From the NCBI RefSeq assembly GCF_004664715.2, contig NC_051075.1, positions 34,306,504 to 34,370,503 on the forward strand: a stretch of 64,000 bases of DNA. Direction: 5' to 3'. Source of the stretch: Peromyscus leucopus. Taxonomy: Eukaryota; Chordata; Mammalia; Rodentia; Cricetidae. Of the stretch, positions 12,141-25,250 are shown piece after piece. A program made the position numbers and the translations under genes. Within the stretch, counting starts at the first letter, position 1. Every line of letters starts with the position of its first letter. Below the pieces are notes generated by a model. The model searched no databases. It was not told where the DNA came from and saw nothing but the letters and a program-made list of their open reading frames with translations.

Positions 12141-13724
12141 GAATATGCAAATAGTTACTTCCCCGAATTATTGTCCTGACACTAGAATACCAAAAGTGAC
12201 TGAAGTTGTCAAGCATAGCATCCACTTCTCCTGAGTGTGAAGCTACTTTAGGTTCTGAGTTCTCACAAACACAGCTTTAAAATTCAGAAAGAAACAATCA
12301 CAAATGGCCCAGCAAAAATACTGAAACTACCACTTCTTTTATGGCTTAATGGTAAAATTCCCACAGTGAAAAGTAGGTCTTTTAAAATCCTCAAGTTAAA
12401 AAGTACAAAAATACATATTCATTCAATTGAAAATAATCACCTTCTCACCAAACACTCAAAATAGAAGCTATTTAAAGACCATAAAATATTATTTTCATAC
12501 AGGGCATATCCTACTTATAGTACATTGTAAGTATACACAACACTTTCATAAACAGAAGTAGGTATTTTATTGATGTTCAAGTTAATATGTTCAGTAATAT
12601 TTTATGACAAAGTGAAAGCTGTATTATATGTAATATATATGTATATACACTTATATACAAAGAAAAATCACATTGTTCAATGTTATTATGTTAATTTAAA
12701 AATTATTAAGCTCAGAGATGCTTAGAGATGCAGTTTAGAATTAAAACTCATTCGTGTGTGTTTTAATAAAATCTATCTTGCTTTAAAAAAGAAAGAAAGG
12801 GAAGAATAGGGCAATAAATCCATGTTAAGGATTCATGAGAGAGACAGGGAGTCTCTATGGCATTTTCAAACATCCTTGTTGCCTCCTGGTTCTTCTAACA
12901 TCATTAAAATAGCATGGGAATTTTCAAAATGTCACAACATCAGCTCCTCTGATGTGCTGACATTAAAGTATAAAGATTTATTATTAAAAAGATGTTGGGA
13001 AATACACATAGAAAGGGGATACGACTAAGTCATCACAGTTGGGGAGAAAACAAAGTGTATCAAGGAATTATTAAATATTAAGCTAAAGAATGGATGATGT
13101 CACTAATTAAATCTTCTAAAATATGAATTGTACTCAATTATTAATATATTACTATCAAGAGGCCAAAGGAATACTTAGTGAGGTAAACAGCTTAAACCTA
13201 GAATGTTTTAGTTAAAATAAAATTATAGAAATCCTAACATTTGTATCATACTAGCAATATTTAATGTGCTTTATATCACAGTTTAATTAAACTAAAAGAA
13301 ACCAAGTCAAGTTTACTATAATATATTAGGAATACAGAAACACTGAATTTACATTAAATAGAAGAATATTTGCCTATATAAAAGGATTATAGGAGGGCTA
13401 ACAATTCTGAAGCCTTAATAATATTCAAATATATTTGTTATATAAATTTCAAGAATATTACAGGGTGGAACTTTTGACCTATGTGCATTAGCATGTAAGA
13501 TTTAGTGAACTATCTTGTTATAATTACAAGGCTTTAAGAATTGCATGTGATTCTTAGAGCACAAATGGAATCATGTTCAAGAGAGAGAAACCATAGCATA
13601 GAAAGTCATTTAATATAGGAAAATCAATTTTTTAATATCATATTTTAAAGACTTTCAGATGGAATGGCTCATTGGTTAATTAGAGATTATATACAAACAT
13701 TCTGAGTGAGGTTCTGCCTTTCTT
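12141..13724. other. AT-rich intron, nothing recognised
   Basis: Long AT-rich stretch with short TATA-type runs near 12630. I see no gene, SINE or LTR in it. Confidence 0.5.
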
Positions 13725-13865
13725 ATTTTATTTCAGTTAGATAGGACCTGACTATTTAACCCAGGAATTCACTATCTCACTGTGCAGCCAAATGGGCATT
13801 GAACTCATCAGCTTTATTCTTTTGAGGTCTAGGATTATAAGGAACTATCACAATACCTGACTTTA
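13725..13865 (-). repeat. Old B1-like SINE remnant
   Basis: Diverged antisense B1 order: ttcactatctcactgtgcag, gggcattgaactcatcag, ctaggattata and accataccgac-like end. Low similarity makes this tentative. Confidence 0.45.
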
Positions 13866-13885
13866 GTTTCAAAAATCACATGTTA

Positions 13886-13887
<2 letters not shown>

Positions 13888-13943
<56 letters not shown>

Positions 13944-14114
13944 ATGTATTTTGCAGGTCAGTTTATATATATATGGACAATGGCACCAAGAAAATGCCCA
14001 GGACAACTCCATGTAGTTATTTCTCTCCTTTCACCATGTGGGACCTGAGAATTGAACTCAGGTTGTCAGGTCGGTGGCAAGTGCTTTTTCTTGCTAAACC
14101 ATACAACTAGCCCT
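13888..14114 (-). repeat. B3-type SINE with (GT)n/(GTAT)n tail
   Basis: A GT run of about 40 bases and a short GTAT run form the tail. They precede gacctgagaattgaactcag, gttgtcaggtcggtggcaag and the antisense box A region ending aactagccct. This order is typical of antisense B3/B2 elements. Confidence 0.8.
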
Positions 14115-14149
14115 AGATTTTCATTTCTTCATCTTTCAAGTCACTTTTG

Positions 14150-14560
14150 TGGTTGAGGCCTGTGTGGCTTTAGGGATAGATCTAACTGGGGCAATGGAGA
14201 ATGAAGAAACAATAGACAAACACACAGAAGAGAGAGATTGAATGAGCTGTACTCTCTGATAGAGATGCATTGATAGCAGCCTGGAAACCAAGTGTGTTTA
14301 TTATATATGGCATGAAAGAAGAGAAGGCCAGACCATCATCCAGAAGGAGAAAGCTATGATTGATAGTTTCTGCATACAGTGGTTTTAGTTAAAGGTCAAA
14401 AGTTCTGAATCAACACCCATACTTAGATCAGGGAAAGACTTTGCCATTCCTCTGAGAAGGACCTAGGGAAGGATTTTCCATTCCAATGGATCTGACACTG
14501 GGGTCCTTAACATGGCTGTGCTCATCAGTTTTGACACATTCAGTCAAAACTCCATTAGCT
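14150..14560 (-). mobile_element. LTR-like repeat, tentative
   Basis: Sequence such as ctggaaaccaagtgtgttta, aaggccagaccatcatccag, gtggttttagttaaaggtc and gacactggggtcctta agrees with a rodent LTR-type repeat recalled from memory. Borders and orientation are uncertain. Confidence 0.4.
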
Positions 14561-15339
14561 CTCCACACATTGCATGATATTTCTCAATGTACAAATGAAG
14601 TATTTCAACCATAATTCAGTCGTACCATTGACTTTTCTGGAGTATGATGTGATAGTTATGTAGAGACCTCACTGTGAACTTGGGCAAGTTCTCTCACTTC
14701 TGGGAGTCTCTTTCTTAACATTGTTATTTTTTGATGTGATATATATAATATATAATTTTAACACCTACTACTGTAAAAGATTAACTAAGGAGTGTTTTCT
14801 GTTGTCATTCATTCTATTATGAACTTGTAGGTTTAGCTGTAGCCACATACTATGTGTAGACACATAGTGTGGATGCTAATGTGACAAAATGTGATAAACT
14901 GTGATTGTTTTGATCACATGTGGCAAGGATATTTTAGGATCATTTTGAGTTTTTGAAGATCCTGTACCACAGCACACAAAACATATTAAAAGTCACTCAC
15001 TTTGAGAAACAAGAACCTCCTATATTACTCTTATTTTTCCAATATTATTAGTGAATTAAACTCATTGTATTTCAATACTCATTTTCATTGGACTGTTCAA
15101 ATCTCAGAGATAGTTAGTTCATGCTTGTCTTGCATACATTCACTGTTCTTCAGTACCATCCTGTACCTACCCTGCCACCCTGAGGTCATGTATCATGAGG
15201 GTTCTCTCCTGTGTTTATGGGAGTATCCAGGAAATGAAGACATATAAAGCTCACTGAACTAAACCATGAACCTCGCTGAGTGTTAGGTATAAGTTACCAC
15301 ATGTATTGGCTGAGGCAACCACTGATACACACATCCGTA
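14561..15339. other. Intron, nothing recognised
   Basis: AT-rich unique-looking sequence. Frames of 80 codons or so here have no recognisable similarity or codon structure. Confidence 0.5.
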
Positions 15340-15486
15340 GCTAGGCAATAGAGGCAGAGCCTTGTAATTCTAGCAAGTCAGTGGTGGAAGTAAGAAAACC
15401 AGGAGTTCAAGGTCATTTTCAGCTACACAGAGAGTTGGAGGCTAGCCTGGGCTACAAGGGAACTTTTCTCAAAACAAACAAACAAA
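15340..15486 (+). repeat. Old B1 (PB1/B1_F-type) SINE
   Basis: Sense order: gctaggcaatagaggcagag, gagttcaaggtcattttcag, ctacacagagagttggaggc, tagcctgggctacaag, then a CAAA-rich tail. It matches the older monomeric B1 class. Confidence 0.7.
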
Positions 15487-16830
15487 ATAAACTATGCCCT
15501 CTTTTGTAAAACAAGGGACATATATTTCATTTCTTCCTCTTAACATGTGATATAGATTATTTTGCCCCATTTTAAAGCAATAAATAAACACAAAAGTCTG
15601 AAGTAGAACAGAGAAAAACTGAATAGGATGGCATGGAATTATTCTTTGAGATATTAACAGAAGTGGAAGGTGGAAGTTATCATAAAGGAAAGAAATCAGA
15701 CACAGAAAGGCATAAGGTAGGTTCTCACTGGTCAAGAAGTGAAGAACTGACTTAATAGAATAAAAAGTCAACCAGTTATCATTAGAGGCTAGAAAGAATG
15801 AAGCAGATGGAAAAGAGTCGGATAGTATGTTCCCAAATACAATCAGATAAGGACTGAATTCTAGGATCCTACAGTACAGTGTGGTGACAGCACCTATAAT
15901 GTATACATCACACTTTGCTATATACTTTTAGTTGACCCAGATAGAGAGATCTGAAGCTTCCCAGCACAAAAATACAATAAATATTTAAGAAGAGAGAAAT
16001 AATAATTACTTTGATTTAATCATCACAGGCTGTAAAATGTGTAGAATTAAGTCTACACCAAATAAATACATGTTATTACTATACTTCAAACAAAGAAACA
16101 TCAATGTGAAACACATAAACAAAGAAAATTCTTCAAATAAAGCTAAACATTTATATTAGCAAATACTGCCAATAGCCTTGTCTGAGGGAAAAAAAGTTTG
16201 TGTCCAAGGACACACTGACCCTTGGCACATTAAAGACAGAGGGAAATGACCTCTACAACAGACTCCCCACCTTAAGGATCAGGAACGTGCTATTTCTTAC
16301 AACATAAAGGCTCATTTTGTTCCCTTAGATTTTTCTATCCACACTTTCTTGTTATTCCTGGTGATCTTAGAGCAAAATCTTCTATTCCTTATAAACATGG
16401 CTTAAATGACTTTATAATATCTTGCTCCTGCTAAGCACTCTGGATCCTTAGAGCTTCTCAGGTATTCACTGGGTTCCCCAGCCTCCTATGCTGACAATTA
16501 ACATTGCAGAATCCGAGTTGTTTCAAAAATCAAGCTTCACTATCTGCAGCAAACAAATTTAAGCTATGCATTATAAATTGACAAAAGAGTGCTCCAATGC
16601 ACATGAAAATAATTGCAGCTTCACCATCATGTGTGAATAGTCTTTCTGTACTCAGTGTTTATATCTGACTATGGGGCCAGTCAAGATGACAGGATGATAA
16701 TATGTCAACACTTAATGATGGAAGGTAGTTACCACAGTTACAAAGACTTGAATCCTTTTTCAGGATGAGGATAACAGTATTGTAGCATACATTATGTGCT
16801 CCATGACAGACAGTATGGATGATATACAGA
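15487..16830. other. Intron, nothing recognised
   Basis: AT-rich sequence without identifiable repeats or coding signal. Confidence 0.5.
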
Positions 16831-17046
16831 TAGATGATATATAAATAAATATGTATAGATAGATGCATAGATAGATAAATAATAGAGAGATGCATAGATG
16901 GATGTATAGATAGATGCATAGATAGATAGATAGATAGATAGACAGATGATAAATGTATGATAAATGTTACAGAGATTGATGAATAATATAGAGAACCATA
17001 GATGAATAATAGGTGATATATAGATAGATGATAGATAGATGACAAA
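16831..17046. repeat. Imperfect (GATA)n microsatellite region
   Basis: Scattered and clustered GATA/GATG units, the purest at about 16920-16945. The long minus-strand frame across it, rich in YLSI repeats, is an artefact. Confidence 0.9.
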
Positions 17047-17229
17047 TAGTTCATCGCAAAGAGCTTACCAATAGAAGACACAGACCAAGAGAAATGAGGA
17101 ATGATAAGAATAACTGCAGAATGAAAGGCAGGAAGGGAAGAAAAAGAGGATAAGTATGAGAAAGATAAAGAGGTAGAGAAGGGGGGAAAGATAATATAAT
17201 ATGGTTTATATGATATGTCTCTCACAGAG

Positions 17230-17500
17230 TTATGTGGTGGTGAAGAGCTGAAGAAGGTGACTTGGAAGTTGTAACAGGGATGGGGCTTTCTTGAGGTTTA
17301 TCTTGGTCCTTATCTTGTCATAGATAATTTCCACCCTCTCCCTTCCCTTTCTCTTCCTGTTTGTCTTGATATGAGATGCTTTGCTCTGCTAGGCCTTTAT
17401 TACCACGAAGGATTGAAACCTTGGAAACAGTGAGTTAAGATAAATCATCCCTCCCTTTGGGTGTTGGTTTCAGGAGTTACAATGATAAAAGTCTGACAAA
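17230..17500 (+). repeat. Ancient interspersed repeat relic, same type as 4650
   Basis: ctcttcctgtttgtcttgat, gatgagatgc-like and gattgaaaccttggaaacag, then gagttaagataaatcatccc, resemble the 3' part of the old mammalian repeat at 4650. Heavily diverged. Confidence 0.4.
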
Positions 17501-17695
17501 AAAATATCTGACAGATGGATAATAGCTGATAGACATTTAGATAACAGAGGTCAATCCTTGGAGAGTGGGAGGAGTTAAGAAGGTTAAGAAAGAAAGAGGA
17601 GTAAAGAGAGAAAAGGAAAAGGGAGGGGATGAGCAGAGAGATGAGGCCACAAAAGCTATAGTTCAATTTTCCAACATTCTAGACTGCTCTGTTCG

Positions 17696-17834
17696 ACACA
17701 GGGTCTTATAAACCTTAAGCCTGTTTTCTGATTCAGTAACTTGTTATGCTGCTCAGGGTTGTCTCTAAACTCTTGACTTTCCTGCTTCCCCCTCCCAAGC
17801 ACTAGGGTTACAGATGTCCACCACCATGGCCAAC
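17696..17834 (-). repeat. Old B1-like SINE
   Basis: Antisense order acacagggtcttataaacc, gctgctcagggttgtctcta, aactcttgactttcctgctt, aagcactagggttacag, ccaccaccatggccaacc. An old B1/PB1-type element. Confidence 0.65.
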
Positions 17835-18242
17835 CAACATTTTAATCAAACTTCAGTATAGCATATCCGAGGATAGAAATTCTTCCCATATTCTTTTCAG
17901 CAATTTTTTTTCTGATTAAAGAGAAGTAATTCTTTCCCATGCAATGATTAGGTGTTACTTAAGAAGTCCATGGAAGCATGACTGGCCTGTTGACTGTCAT
18001 ATGTAAATCTTCTAACACTGGAAATTGCACAGCAAATGAGACTTTGTGTCCTTTCTCACATTTGAGAGTACTGAGTGTGGCCAATTAGAAGTCAAGGACA
18101 CAGTATCCTCATGGCCCTGGGAAAGAACTCAAAGCTCTAAAATGACAAGTGCGAAAGAGAGAGACTAGGTAGAACTGAAATCTCCTAGAAAGTATGAAGG
18201 AAAGCACTCTCAGGTAGATACATCTATCACAATTTTCAGATT

Positions 18243-18333
18243 GGGCTGAAAGTGTGGCTTCATGGAAAAGTGCTTGCCTAGCATTTTTGAGGACTTGAGT
18301 TCAATCCCCAATCATAAAAAAATAAAACAAAAA
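18243..18333 (+). repeat. ID-type SINE
   Basis: tRNA-derived head ttgggctgaaagtgtggctt, the diagnostic agtgcttgcctagcat, gagttcaatccccaatc and an A-rich tail. Typical of rodent ID elements. Confidence 0.8.
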
Positions 18334-21300
18334 TATCTTTAGAACACTCTCGCACTATAGTTTGTGGTAAGTTGGCTGAGATAAACTGCTAAAATCATGG
18401 CACTATACATAGTTGAATAAAAAAATTGAATTGTGAATGATAAAAAATATTTATTAACTCTGGGATTATAATGTGATTTATGTCCATTCCGAATTTTAGC
18501 AACTCTGTCACTAGTAAGATTGTCTGCCGATATTAAACAAAGATTTCGAACAAAATCTCAGCAACTTAGTTTCAGTTGAATTAAAGTAGATTGAGTAAGA
18601 AAGAGAAAATACCTTCTTGGGTGTATTGTTTGTATTGCACCTATCAGTGGAGGAAAGCATTAAGGTAAACATTCTTTTAAAATCTGAAACTAACACACAG
18701 TGCGACTCATATCTATATTCTCATAGGCTTTGGACTTCCATGCACCTGGGGTATTCAATTATAAAAATAGAGACCAGTTTGCCACCTGGACCACGATTTA
18801 AAGGCCACAAGCTGTTTCTTATTACATACACTTATCCAATGTTTCAAGAGCAAAGTGTGTTTCCTTGGACAGAAATAATTCAAGAGTTAGAAAGTGAATT
18901 GATTCATAAGAAAACTGACAAGGAAGGAGAAAACAAGTAAGAATTACTTGATAGAAATGTTCTCCCTGTTAGTATCTGCCTAACTTGAATCCTTTGAAAT
19001 GGGTCCTGACAGTCATTCTTGAGTGAGAATTGCAGGGAGTGTTGAGGAGGAAGAGAGAAACATTTACCAATCACATTTCACACTGTGAGCTTGCTTATCA
19101 AAGTTCATGTTAAGTACACAGTAAGGATAGATAAGGCATTCTACGTGGATGGGCAATATGAACAAAAGAATGCGTTTGGAATTACAGCAACTTTGAAAAC
19201 CAGAAAGTAGTGTTGCTATGTGGCAACACTGAAGGATTTATGAACAAAACCAAAATTATCTTTCCTGTTCTCAGAAAGAGTGGATGGCAGCCATATTGTT
19301 TATGGAATGGTTTCACCAATGCTTCTTCCAAGAAGGGAAGAAACACATAGAAGAGGAAAGAGTAAATTCCTGTGCATGATAAACAGTGGGTCTGTGCATT
19401 CTGAGTCTGTTTACTGTAAGTGAAAATGTTGATATTATATCTTATAATTAATGAAAACACATTGCTTCTTAACCAAGTTTACTCAGTTTGTAGATGCCAC
19501 ATACATCTCTTCCTGCTATCAGATCTCATTTGTTCGACAGTTTATGTAGACTTCAATCTGGAATGCTGGAAATTATTCCCTACAGCTAAGACACCAAAGC
19601 TACAATAGGTGAATTAAAACCAAGCACTGTAAATTCACACTGTAACTCTGATGTGATGTTTTCAATGATGTTCAAAACTTCTGGGAGACTGATAGAAAGG
19701 TTAGGGAAGCCATTCAGATAGAGACAAGTTGGTGAAGAAGGGCATAGTGATATACTTGATGGTCAAGTGCAAGGACATACTACTGTAGGATATTGAGAAA
19801 TGTTAATGAAGGAGTAATTGGACACATGGTAGCTCTTCTGAACAAGTGGGAGATGAAAAAGAAGAAACAACAGATATGGGCATACATCCAGGAAGTAGTC
19901 TGTAAAAAGTTACTTGGGGCATATGTAAGTAAAATATCAAGATTCTTATGAACTTGTTAAGGACAGGGGCCAGCTGCATCTCACTGATTGTCTTTCAGGG
20001 ACTAGCACAGGTCCAAAAATGAGAGCTTTAATGTCTTAAGATAAAGCTATATTTGAACTTCAGTCACTCCAATCCAAAGTTTAATTCTTTCCAAGTAAAC
20101 AAAACTTAAAAGACACTCAGGATTTGTGTGTGATAGTGAGACATACTATTCTGTAGAAAATGTGGACACAAACGCATGTGCTATACATGTCTTTTTAAAA
20201 ATGTATTTGACATACACTTATTAATAAAAAGAAATGTTACTTGAATTTAAGTCTTCAAGCACTGCCATGTGTTTTCTAGTATGGGAGCATGTAACAGGCT
20301 TAACACTGGAAATGTGTTCCATTTTATTAAAATGGGAAAAGAATAAAAATGCTTCCTTCTTGCAAAAAAAAGAAATCTGGGTGAATATGATCATAGTTAA
20401 GTATACATACAGGAAATCATTAAGTTATGTTTCTAAAAACAAGGAAAATTAAAAAAAATCTGCCCACAGAAAGTACATCAATCCTCAGGAGAGTTTAAGA
20501 ACAGAAGGCAGCAGACTTGCTGTCTGTGGGTCACTGTTTCCATGTACATTCAAAATCAATTACTAGCTCCATGAAGATTCTGTGGAAAGGATAAATAAAG
20601 AACACAGAGGGAGGCTCTGCTATCAATCAAGAAATAGGTGTCAGAAGTGAATGAGAATACAGTATGAAGGAGCAAACCATAATAAATGTAGTCAGTTAAC
20701 TTCCCCTTTTTGTTCTGTAACCTGATGTTCTTAAAGTGGTTTGAAAATATATAAGATGCTGACATCTGAGGCAAGCTTGTGTGTGGAGAGACACAGCTAG
20801 AAACAATGGTTTTCTTGAATCCACTCAATGTAGCAAAATGTCCACAGCCAATTAGCGATGTTAATATTAACACCTAATGCCCTGAGAGGTCTTCATAAAT
20901 ACAGAAGGGCATTATAAAGACAAACTTAAGTATTCCAAGTAGTTTCCTCTGTTGGTTCACAGTTCTTTCAATCCTTGTCAGCAGATAAGGTCTTGGTAGG
21001 CCTGGTCTCATTCAAGTTCAAAAGACAATCAAAAATCTTATGACAGCTATCACTCACTGAGAGAAAGCTGAAGTTAAATATTTCCAGCTAAGACATTGGT
21101 GATGCTTCAAAATAATTTGTTGTGCACATGAGATATTGGGAATATCAGAGTAAGACTATATTGCAAGAGTACATTCATCACAAGCAGAGCAAAAACTCAC
21201 TGTTTGTGCTGCCTGGAGTTCAAATCCACTGTTGACCCATTTAGTAATTAAGCCATTAACTTATTGATTCATCATGATCTGCAGCTTATACCCAGCTGAC

Positions 21301-21535
21301 TGGTTTTATTCATTCTTTTCAGGAGCAAGAAGGATTATAACAGTCTCCCACTAAGATACTCACTGTTATCTTTTTACTGTGGCATCTTTAGGAACAGATA
21401 TCAAGGTGACAAGAATAAGGCATGTTTGTTATTTATTGATATTTGTATTATAAACACTCGAAAGAGGATATAACAAAGAATTAAGTGGTTAATGATGTTA
21501 TCATAAATAAAAGAATTAGAGACCTGAGTCAGGTG
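18334..21535. other. Intron, nothing recognised
   Basis: About 3.2 kb of AT-rich unique-looking sequence. A 107-codon plus-strand frame at 18617-18940 is open, but I see no family, splice signal or codon pattern supporting it. Confidence 0.5.
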
Positions 21536-21650
21536 TGGAAGCACACACTTGTTTTCATAACATTTGTTGAGTCTAAGGCAGGAGAGGGACTACCATTTTG
21601 AAGCCAACCTGGGCCAATTGTCTACAAACAAACAAACCAGCAAGCAACAT
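21536..21650 (+). repeat. Old B1-like SINE
   Basis: gtcaggtgtggaagcacaca, gtctaaggcaggagaggg, gaagccaacctgggccaa and a CAAA-rich tail follow the B1 order, strongly diverged. Confidence 0.55.
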
Positions 21651-22969
21651 GAGCTATTTACTTTAAAAAAAATACAGGAACTATGAAGATTGTCCAGTTC
21701 TCTTATTTTGAAATCACATCTATTATATTGCTAACAGTGATGACAAAGAATTATTTTAACATAATTCGTTACATTTTGATCAACAAATGAATGTCTTATC
21801 CTCTTTTTTATTTAGCTTTTTGTTCAGTTGTAATACTGAAGATTATTGTTTGTAAATAAAATAATTAAGCTAAGTTGTGTCCCTGAAACCAATAAGGGGT
21901 GCATGGTGATTTTTGGAGAACCAGTATATAGGTAATTACAAGGAGATGCCAAGACTTCAGTCAATATCAGTCAAGATTGATAACTCTTCTAAGTGTAAAA
22001 AAAATCAGGAAGAGGATAAAACAAATGAAGATCATCTGGTATTGATCTTCCAGGTAGCTATTTTGTTTTTCAATTGTGTACAAAGTTAAAAAAAATACTC
22101 TCATAATACTTAAAGTATTTGTCTGATAAAGATGTTTTTAGCTTTTATTACCTATTTTGGGATTAATTTATTTCACTGTTATATTTTGAATACTGTATAA
22201 TTGTATAACTTCAATTCATAAGATGTTGATTGTGGTTTGTTCATAATTTTCCGGAGCCCTGGGTTTTCCTCTAATCAAGGAGTAAAATTAGAGAGTTTCT
22301 ACAGAGGCCTGCCTGGAGCATACTCTGCCATGATAAGGAAAACCCTGGGGCATAAAGCCACTTCTTAGGACATAATTATACTTAGAGTACACAAATATCT
22401 AAATGGGCTCATGATGTTGCAAGTATTAAAAGTCTCACTAGGAGCCTAAGCAACCTTGTTAGTGATAGCAACAGGATAAACTGAGTTCAAGGAGAAATGA
22501 GTACATACATCTTCTTTTGTATTAGTGATTATTAATTTGACAAAGTAAGAGGTTTACTTATAATTCCACTATCTATGCATAAAGTGCTCTTCGGTCAAGT
22601 TTTAATCTTTCTTTGCTATTACTATTCTTCATGTACATTCTAGATATTAACTCCTTTTTTAATAAGTACTCCACAAAGGTTCCTCTCCATTTTATAGGCT
22701 TTCTCTTCATGCTTTTGTTGTCCAGAGACTTTTAAATTTGATGTAGTTCTTTGCTTATAAATTATTTTAAGAAAAAAATGCCAAGTTGATATAGATTCAC
22801 TAAGTATCAACTGTGTACTAGGATTTGGCGTGGATTTTGAAAAATGTCATAACAAATCAAATCGAAATCCTGTCCTCCTGGAGTGTGTCAATAGATAAAT
22901 CTGATTAGAGTTGTTACAATATCTGAGGCAATGACCAAAAAGCTTTACATATGTAAACTTATTACTTTG

Positions 22970-23735
22970 TAAAAAGAAAGGAAAAAGTAAACACCAGGGA
23001 TTGTATCAGACTGAAATATTTCTGCATAGCAAAGAGAACAATCACCAGTGAGAAAATGCAATTCACAGAAAGGAAGAAAATATTGGTACTCCAGATGCAA
23101 TTAGGAGTTATTCTCTAAAACATATAAGAATCTCATATTATAAACATATATATCCCAATAAAATATTCAAAAAATGGCTAACACATTTCCAAAGAAGATA
23201 CACAAAAGGCTAATGGATATTGGCAAAATACTCTCATTGTTATCCATTATTAGAGAATGAAAAATAAAAACAACAATATGGCATCACTCATACATGTCAG
23301 GATAAAAATTATATGTTAATACATAGTAGTATGGTGATATTTTAGAGAAATAGGGTTTATCATTGAGAATGGTACAAAACAAGTACAGTAAGCATCAGAT
23401 AACATCAATAAAAAATGTAACTTTCAGGTTACTTTGCAATGATTTTTTAAGATCATGAATAGTATTTAGAAAAATGAAATCAAGAATCAGAGATAATTTG
23501 ACTCCTCCATTTACTACAGCATGATAGTCAAAAATCAGAAGAAATCTAAATGATATAGAATGAATGGATACAGTAAATGTAAACTTTGCATATGACACAA
23601 TAAATTACATCATTCAAAATGAAAAATTCTGTAACATGTGAAAACATGGATAAATTCTGAGAACATTTTGATAAGAAATATAAGCAGGTAATAGACATGT
23701 ATTATATTTTTCCATATATATAATATCTTACACAT
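22970..23735 (+). mobile_element. Old L1 ORF2-derived fragment
   Basis: tttctgcatagcaaagagaa, atttccaaagaagatacaca and ttagagaatgaaaaataaaa match the order of the C-terminal half of L1 ORF2, with frames broken throughout. An ancient relic. Confidence 0.5.
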
Positions 23736-24645
23736 TTAATCAAATTCACAGACTCATGGTGTGGAACAGTGGTTGCCAGGGCTTGAGCAAGAATGAAGTG
23801 GGGCATTATTAATCATAGGCATAAAATATTAGCCAAGCAAAAAGAATTACCTCTACAGATCTGCAGTGCATCACTGTACTTATATTAATCAATAATATGT
23901 TATAATATATACACACATACATACATAAAATGTAAGAGTACAGATATCATCTTTATGTTTTGCCCTCCCCATTAAATAAAACATATTTACAAGTGGTATT
24001 AAAAAAAATAAAACTACCAAAGAGAAGACTGTAATTCCAAGTTTTATATTTAGGTAGAGACTTTAATGGATTGGATTACAAAGTCACAAAATTGTGCTTT
24101 TCACTGGACAAGGTGGCAGCTTTAAACTATGGACCTTGTCTCCCATATCACTAAAGCCTCATGTTGACTTGAGGACAATACTAACTGCTGCCTGATTCTG
24201 TTGTTACAGGTCTAGTTCAAATGAGTCTATCCAAGTCGAACACTTAAGTAGCCCTTATCTTGGGGCTTCAGACAGAATATTTATATATATTGCTCTGTGT
24301 TTTTGGACAGTGCTGTTATGTGATAAGGAAGGTAGGTAGTTTTCCAATAAATGAGAGAGCAGTGTCTTCACACAGAGGGAAAATATAAGCTGCACAAAAG
24401 GGAATGTTGCTTAAGGAAAAAATAAAGAACAATAAAATCATCTCAATACTTTTACCCAATGAAAGATCAAACATTTAACCACTTCTTAATTCACGTCCTC
24501 GCTACATGGAAAAGCATGTATACACTATTCTGTCAGTATGTCATTTCCCAAAGTTATTAGTTACAGCACATTTAGTATTAATTTTTGTCAAATTACATTC
24601 CCATTCTTATCAGATTAATTAGCTACTGAAATATCTTTGTAAAGC
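23736..24645. other. Intron, nothing recognised
   Basis: AT-rich sequence with a short ACAT/ATAC run near 23915. No gene or clear repeat is seen. Confidence 0.5.
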
Positions 24646-25020
24646 TGCTGTGGATGATTGATTGATAAATAAAACACTGATTGGCCAGTAGCCAGGCAGA
24701 AAGTATAGGTGGGACTAACAGAGAGGAGAATGATGGGAAATGGAAGGCTGAGGGAGAGAGACACTGCCAGCCGCTGCCATGAGAAAATGTTAAGATACCA
24801 GTAAGCCACGAGCCATGTGGCAACTTATAAATTAATAGAAATGGGTTAATTTAAGATATAAGAACTAGATAACAAGAAGCCTGCTGTGGCCATACAGTTT
24901 GTAAGCAATATAAGTCTCTGAGTGTTTACTTGGTTGGGTCTGAGCAAGTTGGGGACTGGCGGGTGAGAGAGATTTGTCCTGACCATGGGCCAAGCAGGAC
25001 TGGGAAAAACTCCAGCTACA
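24646..25020 (+). mobile_element. LTR-like element (TG...CA) with probable target duplication
   Basis: Starts TGCTGTGGATG and ends CTCCAGCTACA, with TAAAGC before and CAAAGC after it (5 of 6 bases identical). Internal landmarks gattggccagtagccaggca, atagaaatgggttaatttaa and agatataagaactagataac recur, from memory, in cricetid genomes. Orientation is provisional. It has no coding content. Confidence 0.6.
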
Positions 25021-25087
25021 CAAAGCAAATATATTTTAATTGTTTTTAATACAGAAGTTTTTTTCAGATTTTTAATACTCATGTATA

Positions 25088-25250
25088 TGAATTTACATAT
25101 ATATGCATACGATATATATTATAATATATATTGATTTACATAGTTACCACACAAATACATTGGAAAAGAACTTTGGATTAATATGTATTATATATAATAT
25201 ATATGTATTAATATGTATTATATATAGTATATATGTATTATATACTGTGT
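25088..25250. repeat. AT-rich tandem, 30-bp unit
   Basis: Runs of TATATA with a 30-bp unit beginning TTAATATGTATTATATAT at 25178 and again at 25208, then a partial third copy. Strongly self-complementary. Confidence 0.8.

Noticed and set aside
16659..17225. 188-codon minus-strand open frame
   Set aside because: Largely translation of GATA/GATG repeats (YLSI-type periodicity), with no splice sites or family.
18617..18940. 107-codon plus-strand frame
   Set aside because: Open but without recognisable domains, splice context or conservation evidence; not enough to call.
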